Assembly (NCBI RefSeq): GCF_002950945.1
Contig: NZ_CP012673.1
Span: forward strand, 9,438,501 to 9,502,500
Length of the DNA: 64,000 nucleotides
Direction of reading: 5' to 3'
Origin: Sorangium cellulosum
Lineage (GTDB): Bacteria > Myxococcota_A > Polyangia > Polyangiales > Polyangiaceae
The position numbers and the translations under genes were made by a program. Positions 9,099-17,400 of the stretch are shown piece by piece. The notes beneath the pieces were generated by a model that was not told where the DNA came from, did no database searches, and saw only the letters and a list, made by a program, of their open reading frames with translations. The number at the start of each line of letters is the position of its first letter. Position 1 is the first letter of the stretch.

Positions 9099-10889
9099 AT
9101 GGGCGCGCGCGCATCGATCGGGATCGTCGGACGGCTCGCGCTCGCGGCGCTCGGCGGCGCCGGCTGCGACGTGCTGCTCGGCCTCGAGGACGGCGTCCTC
9201 GTGGAGGAGCGCTGCGAGCCGCTCTCCACCGTGGCCTGCTACAGCGGCCCGCTCTCCACCGCGGGCGTCGGCGCGTGCCGGACCGGCCTGAAGCGGTGCA
9301 ACGCCGCGGGCGACGGTTATGGCCCGTGCGAGGGCGAGGTCGCGCCCGCGCCGGAGCGCTGCGGCAACGCGGCCGACGACGACTGCGACGGCGCGGTGGA
9401 CGAGGCCTCGGCCGACGGCGGCGGCGGCCATGGCCCTGCGGCCGAGCAGGCCTGCGCCTGCGCTCCGGGGGCGGTCGAGGTGTGCCCGTACGGCGGTCCG
9501 CCGGCGACCGAGGGCGTCGGCGCGTGCCGTGCGGGGCAGCGGACGTGCGGGACCGACGGCCGCTGGGGCCCGTGCGCCGGCGAGATCGCGCCCCGGATCG
9601 AGGACTGCGCGACGCGGACCGACGAGGGCTGCGACGGCGCAGCGGACTGCGGCGCGGTGCTCTCCGGCGGCCTGTACGGCGGCCCCGGACTGCAGAGCGT
9701 GCTCGCGATCGCGGCGGGCGCCGGCTTCGCGATCGTGGGCGGCGAGCTCGAGGGCTCCCTCGACCTCGGCGCCGGGCCGATCGCGAGCGTCGCCGAGCAC
9801 GACGTCTTCGTGGCGCGGATCGACGCGGACGGCGCGGTCCGGTGGGTGCGCCGGCTCGTGGACGAGGGCCAGGGCAGGCTGCGCGCGCTCGCGGTCGATG
9901 CCGCGGGCGAGGTCGCGGTCGTCGGCGAGCTCGAGGGGGTGATCGACAGCGTCGGGCTCACCGCCGCCGAGCGGCGCGGGTTCGTGGTCAAGCTGGACGC
10001 GGGGGGGGAGGTGCGCTGGGGCGCGATGCTCCCCGGGGAGCCGCGCGACGTCGCGATCTCGTCCTCCGGCGCGGTCGTGGTCGCGTCGGCGCTGCCGACC
10101 TCTGCGGGCGGCAGCGACATCGCGGTGGCGAGGTTCGGCGCCCTGGGCCTGCCGCTCTGGACCCGGGAGTTCGGCGGCGCTGGCCACCAGGAGCCGACGG
10201 GCGTCGCGGTGAGCGCGCGCGACGACGTGATCCTCGCCGGCAGCTTCGAGGGCGAGCTCCAGCTCGGCGAGGGCGCGCCCCGGCTCGCGTCGGCGGGCAT
10301 GAGCGACGTGTTCCTGGCGTGGCTCGACGGCCACGGCGACCCCATCACGTCGCTGGCCTTCGGCGACGGCCGCGCGCAGCAGGGCGGCGACGTCGAGGTC
10401 GGCCCGGGCGGCGAGATCGCGCTGAGCGGCACGTTCGAGGGCCTGCTCGATCTGGGCGGCGGCCCCCTGTTCGCGGACGGCGTCTCGGCGTTCGCGGCCG
10501 GGCTCGGGCCTGCGGGAGAGCACCACTTCAGCCGCGCCTACCGGGCGAGCGCGGCGCCGCGCCTCGCGTTCGAGCTGGACGGCGGGCTCGTCCTGGCCGG
10601 CGACGTCGACGGTCCGACCGACCTCGGCGGCGGTCTGCTCGACGTCGGCGCCGGCGGCTTCGACATCGTCGCCGCGCGGCTCGACGCCGGGGGGCGCCAC
10701 GTGTGGAGCCGCCGGTTCGGCCCGGCGGCGGGCAGGAGCGGCGGCCTGCGGCGCGCGGCGGGCGTCGCCGTCGACGCGGACCGCGGCCGCGTCCTGCTTG
10801 CGGGGACGGTGACGGGGAGCGTGGACCTCGGGGGCGTCGACGTGCTGTCGACGGCCGCCGACGTCCTGGTGGTCTGGCTGACGCGGTAG
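9099..10889 (+). CDS. Cys-rich lipoprotein-like protein with beta-propeller repeats
   Basis: The 596-residue product starts with a hydrophobic leader ending in 'LGGAGC', a weak lipobox. Two Cys-rich modules follow (about 40-110 and 120-185), each with the pattern C-x-G...GVGACR.G...C....WGPC and an acidic 'DDDCDGAVDE' calcium-loop-like stretch. From about residue 190 to the end, repeated units of the type 'VVGELEG..DLG.G.....DVFVARID..G.VRW' indicate a propeller of six or more blades. The first base of its ATG is two bases past the stop of the preceding gene, so it is the third gene of the kinase operon. It probably works on the cell surface; no enzyme motif is visible. Confidence 0.82.
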   Translation: MGARASIGIVGRLALAALGGAGCDVLLGLEDGVLVEERCEPLSTVACYSGPLSTAGVGACRTGLKRCNAAGDGYGPCEGEVAPAPERCGNAADDDCDGAVDEASADGGGGHGPAAEQACACAPGAVEVCPYGGPPATEGVGACRAGQRTCGTDGRWGPCAGEIAPRIEDCATRTDEGCDGAADCGAVLSGGLYGGPGLQSVLAIAAGAGFAIVGGELEGSLDLGAGPIASVAEHDVFVARIDADGAVRWVRRLVDEGQGRLRALAVDAAGEVAVVGELEGVIDSVGLTAAERRGFVVKLDAGGEVRWGAMLPGEPRDVAISSSGAVVVASALPTSAGGSDIAVARFGALGLPLWTREFGGAGHQEPTGVAVSARDDVILAGSFEGELQLGEGAPRLASAGMSDVFLAWLDGHGDPITSLAFGDGRAQQGGDVEVGPGGEIALSGTFEGLLDLGGGPLFADGVSAFAAGLGPAGEHHFSRAYRASAAPRLAFELDGGLVLAGDVDGPTDLGGGLLDVGAGGFDIVAARLDAGGRHVWSRRFGPAAGRSGGLRRAAGVAVDADRGRVLLAGTVTGSVDLGGVDVLSTAADVLVVWLTR

Positions 10890-11006
10890 GCTCTGTCGGA
10901 CGGGCCTCGCGAGCGGCCCGAGCTGGAGCGAGCGAGCAGGCGCGCTCCAGCAGATCGAGCGAGCTCATCGGCGGCTCGGGCTGCCGCGGATCGTCCGACA
11001 GCGCCT
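10888..11006. terminator. nested inverted repeat between convergent genes
   Basis: Outer arms of 15 bp (10888-10902 and 10992-11006, one mismatch, core CTGTCGGACG/CGTCCGACAG) enclose a second 8-bp pair (10916-10923/10974-10981) and a third (10923-10930/10943-10950). The left arm overlaps the TAG of the propeller gene. The element sits between two converging genes, which suits a bidirectional terminator, but there is no T-run and it is large for one. A small non-autonomous mobile element is the alternative. Confidence 0.5.
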
Positions 11007-11035
11007 GGACAGGGAGGTGAGCGCCTCTCAGCCGC

Positions 11036-11563
11036 TCACGGCCCGCAGTCGTCCCCGCACGTGGTGAGCGCCTCGCAGTCCTCCTCCTCCGCGCACGCGT
11101 CAAAGGCCGCGAAGTAGCAGTCGTCGCCGTCCTCCGGATCCTGGGCCTGCGCGATGCACGCCTCGCAGTTGGCGTTGTTCACATCCAGCATGGCCGTGTC
11201 GGTCCCGCAGACATCGGAGTCGGGATCCGTGGTGTCGCACTCCGAGACGCACGGAGAGTCCTCCACGCAGCCGCAGTGCCAGTACACCAGCTTGGTGAGG
11301 ACCTCCACCTCGTTCGGGTGTGCTTCCGCACAGCAGTCGACGCAATCCTGCCCGGTCACATCCGCGCACTCGCCGCCCTCTCCTCCGCCGGCGCCGCCCC
11401 CTCCCTCGTCTCCGCCGCCCCCGGTGGTGGAGGACGTCGTCGTCGAGCCGTCCGAGCCCCCGTCGCCGCCCGAGCCGCCGTCGCCGCCCGTGCCGTCGCC
11501 GACCTTACACGCCGCCATCGCGCACACGCTGACCAAGATCGCCGCGAAACCAAGAGTCTTCAT
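11036..11563 (-). CDS. small Cys-rich lipoprotein with Gly/Ser linker
   Basis: The ATG at 11563 follows a clear GGAGG element ten bases upstream. The 175-residue product has a signal peptide with lipobox 'AMAAC' (Cys about residue 19), a flexible Gly/Asp/Ser/Thr linker of about 45 residues, and a compact domain with about 16 Cys, starting 'CADVTGQDCVDCCAEAHPNE' and containing 'CGCVEDSPCVSEC' and 'CEACIAQAQ'. This Cys-pair spacing is typical of abundant surface lipoproteins in Sorangium-type genomes, of unknown function. Its long intergenic 5' side makes it likely to have its own promoter. Confidence 0.85.
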   Translation of the reverse strand: MKTLGFAAILVSVCAMAACKVGDGTGGDGGSGGDGGSDGSTTTSSTTGGGGDEGGGGAGGGEGGECADVTGQDCVDCCAEAHPNEVEVLTKLVYWHCGCVEDSPCVSECDTTDPDSDVCGTDTAMLDVNNANCEACIAQAQDPEDGDDCYFAAFDACAEEEDCEALTTCGDDCGP

Positions 11564-12352
11564 GTTCTTAACCTCCAGCCAGGAAGGGTTGCGCTGCTCG
11601 GGTCGAGACGCCGGGCAGCGCTTCCTTTGCATTTCAGCGCCGCTGGGGCGCCGGGGTTTGTTCCTACACCAAAAATTTTCGTGACGGTATCCGCTGCGTG
11701 CTTACAGCGGCGCGCCTCTGCCCTCAGGGGTCCATCGAACGGCGGCGCGCCGCGGATGTGCATCATGGTATTCAAATCGGCCACCCGTCGCCTATTACAG
11801 CAACAGCAGATCGTAGCACACGGGGTCCGAGGGCGATCAAGCACTCTCGCGCAGATAACCTGCTTTGCGGGAATGCACTACATGTGCTGCTGTCCTCAAC
11901 AATCAGGCAAATAGACCGCTTGACCGGCAGAGCTCGCCCGCCAATTGTCGCGCGGCATGTGGCCCCAGCTGTCGAGTCCGTTCGTGTGTTGAGCGGCGGC
12001 GATACCCCGGCTGTCCCCAGGTCGCCCTCCAACAGCCCCGGTAGACCCGGGGGATCCAGGCACATCCGAGCGCGGCGCGGCGCCGGCAGTGAGCCGGGTC
12101 CAGTTCACGATCGGCGATTGCCCCGATTCGCCTCGATCGCCCTCAGGAGCGCGCGAATCCGGCCGAGCACTGAGATCCTTCGCTCCGAGCGCGGAAGACA
12201 GCGACGGTTTGCACCTCCGTGCAACTCGACTGCTCCGCGAAGTGTCGGACAGCCCCTTCAACTTTGCCCCTGACTCCGCGAACACGTCAGGCCGCCAGCG
12301 AGGGTGCTCGCCCCACGCCCCCTGGGTGGCCTCCCTCGGCCACGCGCTGCGG
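11564..12352. other. 789-base region without a convincing gene
   Basis: Open frames here are short, start poorly and lack coding-like codon bias. The part at about 11640-11900 is noticeably richer in A and T than its surroundings, with an 'AAAAATTTT' tract near 11675, and probably includes the promoter of the lipoprotein gene. I see no tRNA, repeat or hairpin that I can support. Confidence 0.5.
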
Positions 12353-13168
12353 CTACGATCCGCCGGTAGCGCGCCGCATGGCGCACACGAGATCCCCGTT
12401 GCAAGGATCCCCCGCCGCCCCGGCGCCGCCCTGGCGTTTCGGCGCCGCCGCCGCCGCCGCCGCGGGCGCCGGGCTGCGGCTCGCGGCCGCCCGCTTCTCC
12501 GCCGTCCTGGCGCCGCCCCCGCCCGCCGGCGCAGCGGCCCGGGCCTTCTCGCCCCGCTGGGCGCGCTCCCGCGCCTTGTCGCCCTGCTTGCCCGAGGACG
12601 GCGCCCCGGGGATCGCCGCGACGGGCGGCGCCTCGGTCTTGGGCAGCCGCGCCTGCGCGGCGCGCGCCGCGTGCCCCACGCCGGCCTGCGCGGCGCCGTG
12701 GAGCGCCTCGCGCGGGGCGCCGAGCCACGCCGCGGAGGCGATGACCGCGGCGCCGGCGAGGCCCAGCACGCCGTAACGCCAGCGCGCCCCCGCAGCCGGC
12801 CGCCCGCCCCGCGGGAGCAGGTCGATCGGCACCTCGGACGGCACCGGCGTGAGGTCGGGCGGCCTGAACGCCGGCAGCTCGGTGGGCGCGCCGAACGGGA
12901 ACAGGTCGAGGTAGCTGCTGCGCTCCTGCTCGCCTCCGGCGGACAGCCCTTGGATGTCCACCACGCCGGCGCTCCTCGCGCCGTGCTCCGACCGCGCGCT
13001 CGACGCCTTCGAGGCGGCTGCCTCCTCCTCCACCGCGAGCAGCGCGCTCAGGGAGATGACCACCGAGTTCTCGTCCCGCGGCCCCGCCGGAGCGCGGCCC
13101 TCGGGCCCGCTGCCCAGCGGCGACGATCGTCCATCCGTCTCACCGGCCAAGTGCTTCGTGCTTCCCAT
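12353..13168 (-). CDS. single-pass membrane protein of unknown function
   Basis: The ATG at 13168 is preceded by GTGGAG. The 271-residue protein has a cytoplasmic N-terminal half containing 'DENSVVISLSALL', an acidic segment and Pro-rich stretches, then one transmembrane helix near residue 150 ('WRYGVLGLAGAAVIASAAWL') and an Ala/Lys/Arg-rich tail ending in 'DPCNGDLVCAMRRATG' with two Cys. The N-terminal 'ENSV.(I/F)SL..L' motif recurs, to my recollection, in myxobacterial proteins encoded next to ECF sigma factors, but no sigma gene is adjacent. An anti-sigma or signalling role is only a possibility. Confidence 0.65.
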   Translation of the reverse strand: MGSTKHLAGETDGRSSPLGSGPEGRAPAGPRDENSVVISLSALLAVEEEAAASKASSARSEHGARSAGVVDIQGLSAGGEQERSSYLDLFPFGAPTELPAFRPPDLTPVPSEVPIDLLPRGGRPAAGARWRYGVLGLAGAAVIASAAWLGAPREALHGAAQAGVGHAARAAQARLPKTEAPPVAAIPGAPSSGKQGDKARERAQRGEKARAAAPAGGGGARTAEKRAAASRSPAPAAAAAAAPKRQGGAGAAGDPCNGDLVCAMRRATGGS

Positions 13169-13370
13169 ACGCTCCACCCCGCCTGCGCTTGCCCGTGTCG
13201 ACCGAGCACAGGGCACAGACAGCGTCCACCAGTCTACTCGAACTCTACCGCTCTTGATAGAGAGTTCTCGCCGCACTGGAGAGTGCGACTCCGCCGCACC
13301 GGCGCCCGGATCGCGGCGGATCGTGCACGCGGCGCCGAGGGCTGCCCACACCATGCGCCCTGGCCCGCGC

Positions 13371-13560
13371 GCGGTCACGCCCGATGACGCGCGGTCACGC
13401 CAGGTGACGCGCGGTCACGCCAGGTGACGCGCGGTCACGCCAGGTGACGCGCGGTCACGCCAGGTGACGCGCGGTCACGCCAGGTGACGCGCGGTCACGC
13501 CAGATGACGCCAGGTGACGCGCGGTGATGCCAGGTGACGCGCGGTGATGCCAGATGACGC
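13371..13560. repeat. array of alternating 10-bp half units (20-bp tandem repeat)
   Basis: Nineteen 10-bp half units alternate between GCGGTCACGC and CAGGTGACGC, giving an almost perfect 20-bp tandem repeat. One half unit of the first type has been lost at 13510/13511, and the right end carries GCGGTGATGC and CAGATGACGC variants. Each 20-mer contains GTGAC and GTCAC arms around GCGCG, so every unit is a small near-palindrome. The array lies between the divergent starts of the membrane protein gene and the urt operon. It could be a multi-site operator or a minisatellite. Confidence 0.92.
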
Positions 13561-13883
13561 GCGAGCCTCGCGCTGTGTCCTGGAATCCGGAACGAGCCGG
13601 CAAAACGCGCCGACTGGCCCTGCCGGCCGAGATTTTATCTCAACGAAACCTCGTGGAAACACGAGCCTGGGCAAAAGGGCTACACCACGTCGTCGTGTCG
13701 CTGGCCCTCGCCCGAGGTCAGAGCTCTGCTGTGCAGGGCGGACCTCCGGCGCCCAGCCGGGAGTCTCACGGCAGAGGCGCCGACTCCCACACTTCCTGAA
13801 CGGCTCTCGTGCATTCGGATCGCCGCGCCGCGTCGATGCAGGGCATCACACGGGCTCGCGGCCCCAAGGAGGACGCGTTGAAG
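13561..13883. other. urt operon upstream region
   Basis: About 320 bases between the repeat array and urtA. It carries an AAGGAGGA ribosome binding site at 13866-13873 for urtA and otherwise no gene. An NtrC/sigma-54 or other nitrogen-control promoter would be expected for a urea transporter, but I could not identify a GG-N10-GC pair with confidence. Confidence 0.5.
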
Positions 13884-15185
13884 ATGATCACGTCTGGGCT
13901 AAGCGTTGAGGGGCGGCCGGCGGCGGGCTCCTTCGGGCGGCGGGCGCTCGCCGGCGCGGCGGCGGCGCTCGCTGGCGCGGCCCTGCTGTCCGCGTGCGGC
14001 AAAGGGGGCGAGGACGCGCCGGGGCCGGGCGCCGCGCCGGCGGCGGCCGCCCCCGAGGGCGCCACCATCAAGGTCGGCGTGCTCCACTCGCTGAGCGGCA
14101 CCATGTCGATCAGCGAGGTCGCGGTGAAGGACGCCACGATCCTCGCCATCGAGGAGATCAACAAGGCGGGCGGCGTGCTCGGCAAGCAGCTCACGCCCGT
14201 CATCGAGGACGGCGCCAGCGACTGGCCGACGTTCAACGAGAAGGCGCGGAAGCTCGTCCAGCAGGACGGCGTGGCCGTCGTGTTCGGCGGGTGGACCAGC
14301 GCCAGCCGCAAGGCGATGCTGCCCTCGTTCGAGGAGCTGAACGGCCTGCTCTTCTACCCGGTGCAGTACGAGGGCCTCGAGCAGTCGCCCAACATCTTCT
14401 ACACCGGCGCCGAGCCGAGCCAGCAGATCGTCCCCGCGGTCGACTACCTGCTCGAGAAGGGCAAGAAGCGCATCTATCTGCTCGGCTCCGACTACGTGTT
14501 TCCGCGCACGGCCAACAAGATCATCAAGGCCCAGCTCGCGGCGAAGGGCGGCGAGCTCGCCGGCGAGGAGTACCTCCCGCTCGGCGGGACCGAGGTCAGC
14601 ACGATCATCAGCAAGATCGCCGCGGCCAAGCCGGACGCGATCTTCAACACGCTGAACGGCGACAGCAACGTCGCCTTCTTCAAGCAGTTCAAGGACGCCG
14701 GCTACACCGCAGAAAAGGTGCCCGTCCTCTCGGTCAGCGTCGCGGAGGAGGAGGTGCGCGGCATCGGCGCCGAGAACATCGCCGGACACCTCGTGTCGTG
14801 GAACTACTACCAGACGACGGACACGCCCGAGAACAAGAGGTTCGTCGCGGCGTACAAGGCGAAGTACGGCGAGGCCCGCGTCACGGACGACCCCATCGAG
14901 GCGGGTTATTTCGGGGTCTACCTGTGGAAGCTGGCCGTCGAGAAGGCGAAGTCGACGGACGTCGCCAAGGTCAAGGAGGCCGCGCAGGGCGGAGGCGTCG
15001 AGTACGCGGCGCCCGGGGGCCTCGTGAAGCTCGACGGCAAGAACCAGCACACCTGGAAGACGGTGCGCATCGGCATGGTGCGCAAGGACGGCCTCATCGA
15101 CGAGGTCTGGAGCTCGGGCAAGCCGATCCAGCCGGACCCGTTCCTCTCCGCGTACACCTGGGCGAAGGACCTCGCCGGGAAGTAG
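13884..15185 (+). CDS. urtA: urea ABC transporter substrate-binding lipoprotein
   Basis: The 433-residue protein has a leader with a twin-Arg element ('FGRRALAG') and lipobox 'LLSAC', so it is a membrane-anchored binding protein. The mature part matches the branched-chain amino acid/urea binding fold of the UrtA branch: 'IKVGVLHSLSGTMSISE' at the start, 'FGGWTSASRKAMLP', 'FYPVQYEGLEQSPNIFYTGA', 'DYVFPRTANKI' and 'TDDPIEAGYFGVYLW'. These segments separate UrtA from LivJ. It captures urea in the periplasm and delivers it to UrtBC. ATG 13884 and TTG 13878 both fit the AAGGAGGA site; the ATG is preferred. First gene of a five-gene operon. Confidence 0.95.
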   Translation: MITSGLSVEGRPAAGSFGRRALAGAAAALAGAALLSACGKGGEDAPGPGAAPAAAAPEGATIKVGVLHSLSGTMSISEVAVKDATILAIEEINKAGGVLGKQLTPVIEDGASDWPTFNEKARKLVQQDGVAVVFGGWTSASRKAMLPSFEELNGLLFYPVQYEGLEQSPNIFYTGAEPSQQIVPAVDYLLEKGKKRIYLLGSDYVFPRTANKIIKAQLAAKGGELAGEEYLPLGGTEVSTIISKIAAAKPDAIFNTLNGDSNVAFFKQFKDAGYTAEKVPVLSVSVAEEEVRGIGAENIAGHLVSWNYYQTTDTPENKRFVAAYKAKYGEARVTDDPIEAGYFGVYLWKLAVEKAKSTDVAKVKEAAQGGGVEYAAPGGLVKLDGKNQHTWKTVRIGMVRKDGLIDEVWSSGKPIQPDPFLSAYTWAKDLAGK

Positions 15186-15287
15186 CGCGGGCGCCTTGAC
15201 CCCCGCGCTCGGGCCGCCGGGGCGCCGGGGAGTGCTGTCGCCCTGGCGTGCCTGGCGCCCTCTCGGTCTCTCCCTCTCTGCAAGCTG

Positions 15288-16199
15288 ATGGGTGCTGCTC
15301 TCATGAACGAAGTCCTCCTCCACGCGTTCAACGGCCTGAGCCTCGGCTCGATCCTCCTGCTCATCTCCATGGGGCTCGCGTTCTCGTTCGGCCTGATGAA
15401 CGTGATCAACATGGCCCATGGCGAGTTCATCATGGCCGGGGCGTACACGACGTACGTCATCGGGCAGGCCGTCGCGCCGCTCGTCGGGGGCATGGAGGCC
15501 GGGCTCTGGTTCCTGCTCGCGCTGCCCGCGTCGTTCCTGGTCGCGGGCCTGCTCGGCCTCGTGCTCGAGCTCACGATGATCCGGTTCCTTTACGGCAGGC
15601 CGCTCGACACGCTGCTCGCGACGTGGGGCGTCGGCCTCGCGCTGCAGCAGGCGGCGCGGAGCCTGTTCGGCGCGTCGAACGTGCAGGTGTCGAGCCCGTC
15701 GTGGCTGAGCGGCGGGCTCGCGCTCTCGGGCGGGGTGCAGCTGCCGTACAAGCGGGTCTTCCTGATCGCGCTCGTGATCGCGTGTATCACCGCGGTCTAT
15801 CTCTACCTGCACCGCTCCGCCGGCGGGCGGCGGCTGCGCGCGGTGATGCAGAACCGTCAGATGGCCTCGTGCCTCGGCGTGCGCGCGCGCCGGGTCGACG
15901 CCGCGACGTTCGCGCTCGGCGCCGGGCTCGCCGGGGTGGCCGGGTGCGCGCTGACCCAGCTCGGCTCGATCGGCCCGTCGCTCGGGACGAACTACATCGT
16001 CGACGCGTTCATGGTGGTCATCCTCGGGGGGCTCGGGCGGCTGCCTGGCACGGTGATCGCGGCGCTCGTGATCGGCGTCGCGAACACGCTGCTCGAGCTC
16101 TCGACGACCGCCTCGCTCGGCAAGGCGCTCGTGTTCGCGCTGGTGATCGCCTTCTTGCAGTGGCGGCCGACAGGCCTGCTCGCGCTGCGCACCCGATAG
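15288..16199 (+). CDS. urtB: urea ABC transporter permease UrtB
   Basis: A hydrophobic protein of 303 residues (298 if the ATG at 15303 is used, which gives the more usual 'MNEVLLHAFNGLSLGSILL' start). It has about eight transmembrane helices and the conserved 'GLMNVINMAHGEFIMAGAY' segment of the LivH/UrtB permeases, plus 'GRRLRAVMQNRQMASCLGV', the coupling-loop region contacting the ATPases. 'ILGGLGRLPGTVIAALVIG' is typical of UrtB. It forms the urea channel with UrtC. Neither start has a strong ribosome binding site. It lies 102 bases after urtA. Confidence 0.95.
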   Translation: MGAALMNEVLLHAFNGLSLGSILLLISMGLAFSFGLMNVINMAHGEFIMAGAYTTYVIGQAVAPLVGGMEAGLWFLLALPASFLVAGLLGLVLELTMIRFLYGRPLDTLLATWGVGLALQQAARSLFGASNVQVSSPSWLSGGLALSGGVQLPYKRVFLIALVIACITAVYLYLHRSAGGRRLRAVMQNRQMASCLGVRARRVDAATFALGAGLAGVAGCALTQLGSIGPSLGTNYIVDAFMVVILGGLGRLPGTVIAALVIGVANTLLELSTTASLGKALVFALVIAFLQWRPTGLLALRTR

Positions 16200-16212
16200 A
16201 GAGGACACGGAC

Positions 16213-17385
16213 ATGGGCCCTAGAGACTCGACGCTTCGCACGTTCCTCTGGACCTGGGGGGCTCCCCTCGCGCTGGCGCTGCCGCTTTTGGTCGCGCCGC
16301 TTTTGCTCTCCGATTTCCGCCTGAACCTGCTCGGCAAGTTCCTCACGTTCGCCATCGTCGCGCTCGGGCTCGATCTCATCTGGGGCTACGGCGGGATGTT
16401 GAGCCTCGGGCAGGGGCTCTTCTTCGGCCTCGGTGGCTACGCGATGGCGATGTACCTGAAGCTGGAGACGTCCGGCGCGCGCCTGCCCGATTTCATGAGC
16501 TGGAGCGGCCGCGAGGCGCTGCCGTTCTTCTGGGAGCCGTTCCGCTCGCCGGTCGTGGCCGTCTCTGCCGCGGTGCTCGTGCCGATGGTGGTGGCGTCGG
16601 CGGTCGGTTACCTCGTGTTCCGGAGCCGCGTCCAGGGCGTGTATTTCTCGCTGATCACGCAGGCGCTCACGCTGATCGCGTCGATCCTGTTCATCGGCCA
16701 GCAGGCGGTGACCGGCGGCACGAACGGGATCACGAACCTGAAGACGATCTTCGGGTTCGCGCGCGGCAACGCGGCGACGCAGACGGTGCTGTATTTCGTG
16801 ACGCTCTTCTGCCTGGGCGCGCTGTACCTCCTCTGCCGGAGGCTCACCCAGTCGCGCTTCGGGCGCCTGCTCGTGGCGATGCGCGACGACGAGAACCGGG
16901 TGCGGTTCCTCGGCTACAACCCGGTTGCGCTGAAGACGCTGGTGTTCGCCTTGTCGGCGGGCATGGCGGGCGTCGCGGGCGCGCTGTTCGTCTGTCAGGT
17001 CGGGCTCATCTCGCCGTCGTCGATGGGCGTGATGCCGTCGATCGAGATGGTGACCTGGGTGGCGGTCGGCGGGCGCGGCACGCTGGTGGGGGCGGTGCTC
17101 GGGGCGATCCTGGTGAGCCTCGGCAAGAGCGCGCTGAGCGAGTCGTACCCGGAGGTCTGGCAGCTCGGCTTCGGCCTGCTCTTCGCTGCGTCGGTGATGC
17201 TGCTCCCGACCGGCGTCGCCGGCTTCGTGCGCCGCGCCGCGGCGAAGCTCGCGCGGCGCGACGCGAGCGGCGCTGGCGCGGGCGCGCTTGGGGCGCGCGA
17301 CAACGTGGCTTCGGCGGGGTCGGCGAGCGCGGGCGAGGTCGACGCGGGGGCGAGCCCCGAGGCGCCGGCGGCGCCGGTGCGCTGA
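16213..17385 (+). CDS. urtC: urea ABC transporter permease UrtC
   Basis: 390 residues with about ten hydrophobic segments. 'AIVALGLDLIWGYGGMLSLGQGLFFGLGGYAM' corresponds to the LivM/UrtC signature region, and 'LLVAMRDDENRVRFLGYN' is the coupling-loop helix. 'VGLISPSSMGVMPSIEMVTWVAVGGRGTLVGA' is the conserved C-terminal region. A non-conserved tail of about 60 residues rich in Ala, Gly and Ser follows. It pairs with UrtB in the inner membrane. It starts 13 bases after urtB, with GAGGACACGG before the ATG. Confidence 0.95.
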   Translation: MGPRDSTLRTFLWTWGAPLALALPLLVAPLLLSDFRLNLLGKFLTFAIVALGLDLIWGYGGMLSLGQGLFFGLGGYAMAMYLKLETSGARLPDFMSWSGREALPFFWEPFRSPVVAVSAAVLVPMVVASAVGYLVFRSRVQGVYFSLITQALTLIASILFIGQQAVTGGTNGITNLKTIFGFARGNAATQTVLYFVTLFCLGALYLLCRRLTQSRFGRLLVAMRDDENRVRFLGYNPVALKTLVFALSAGMAGVAGALFVCQVGLISPSSMGVMPSIEMVTWVAVGGRGTLVGAVLGAILVSLGKSALSESYPEVWQLGFGLLFAASVMLLPTGVAGFVRRAAAKLARRDASGAGAGALGARDNVASAGSASAGEVDAGASPEAPAAPVR

Positions 17386-17400
17386 GGGGAGGACGCGGAG

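Noticed and set aside
11564..12352. Several frames of 90-190 residues on both strands.
   Set aside because: They lack ribosome binding sites, coding-like composition and recognisable motifs.
13371..13560. The regular 20-bp periodicity looked at first like a CRISPR array.
   Set aside because: There are no unique spacers; units are contiguous, short and palindromic, and no cas gene is nearby.
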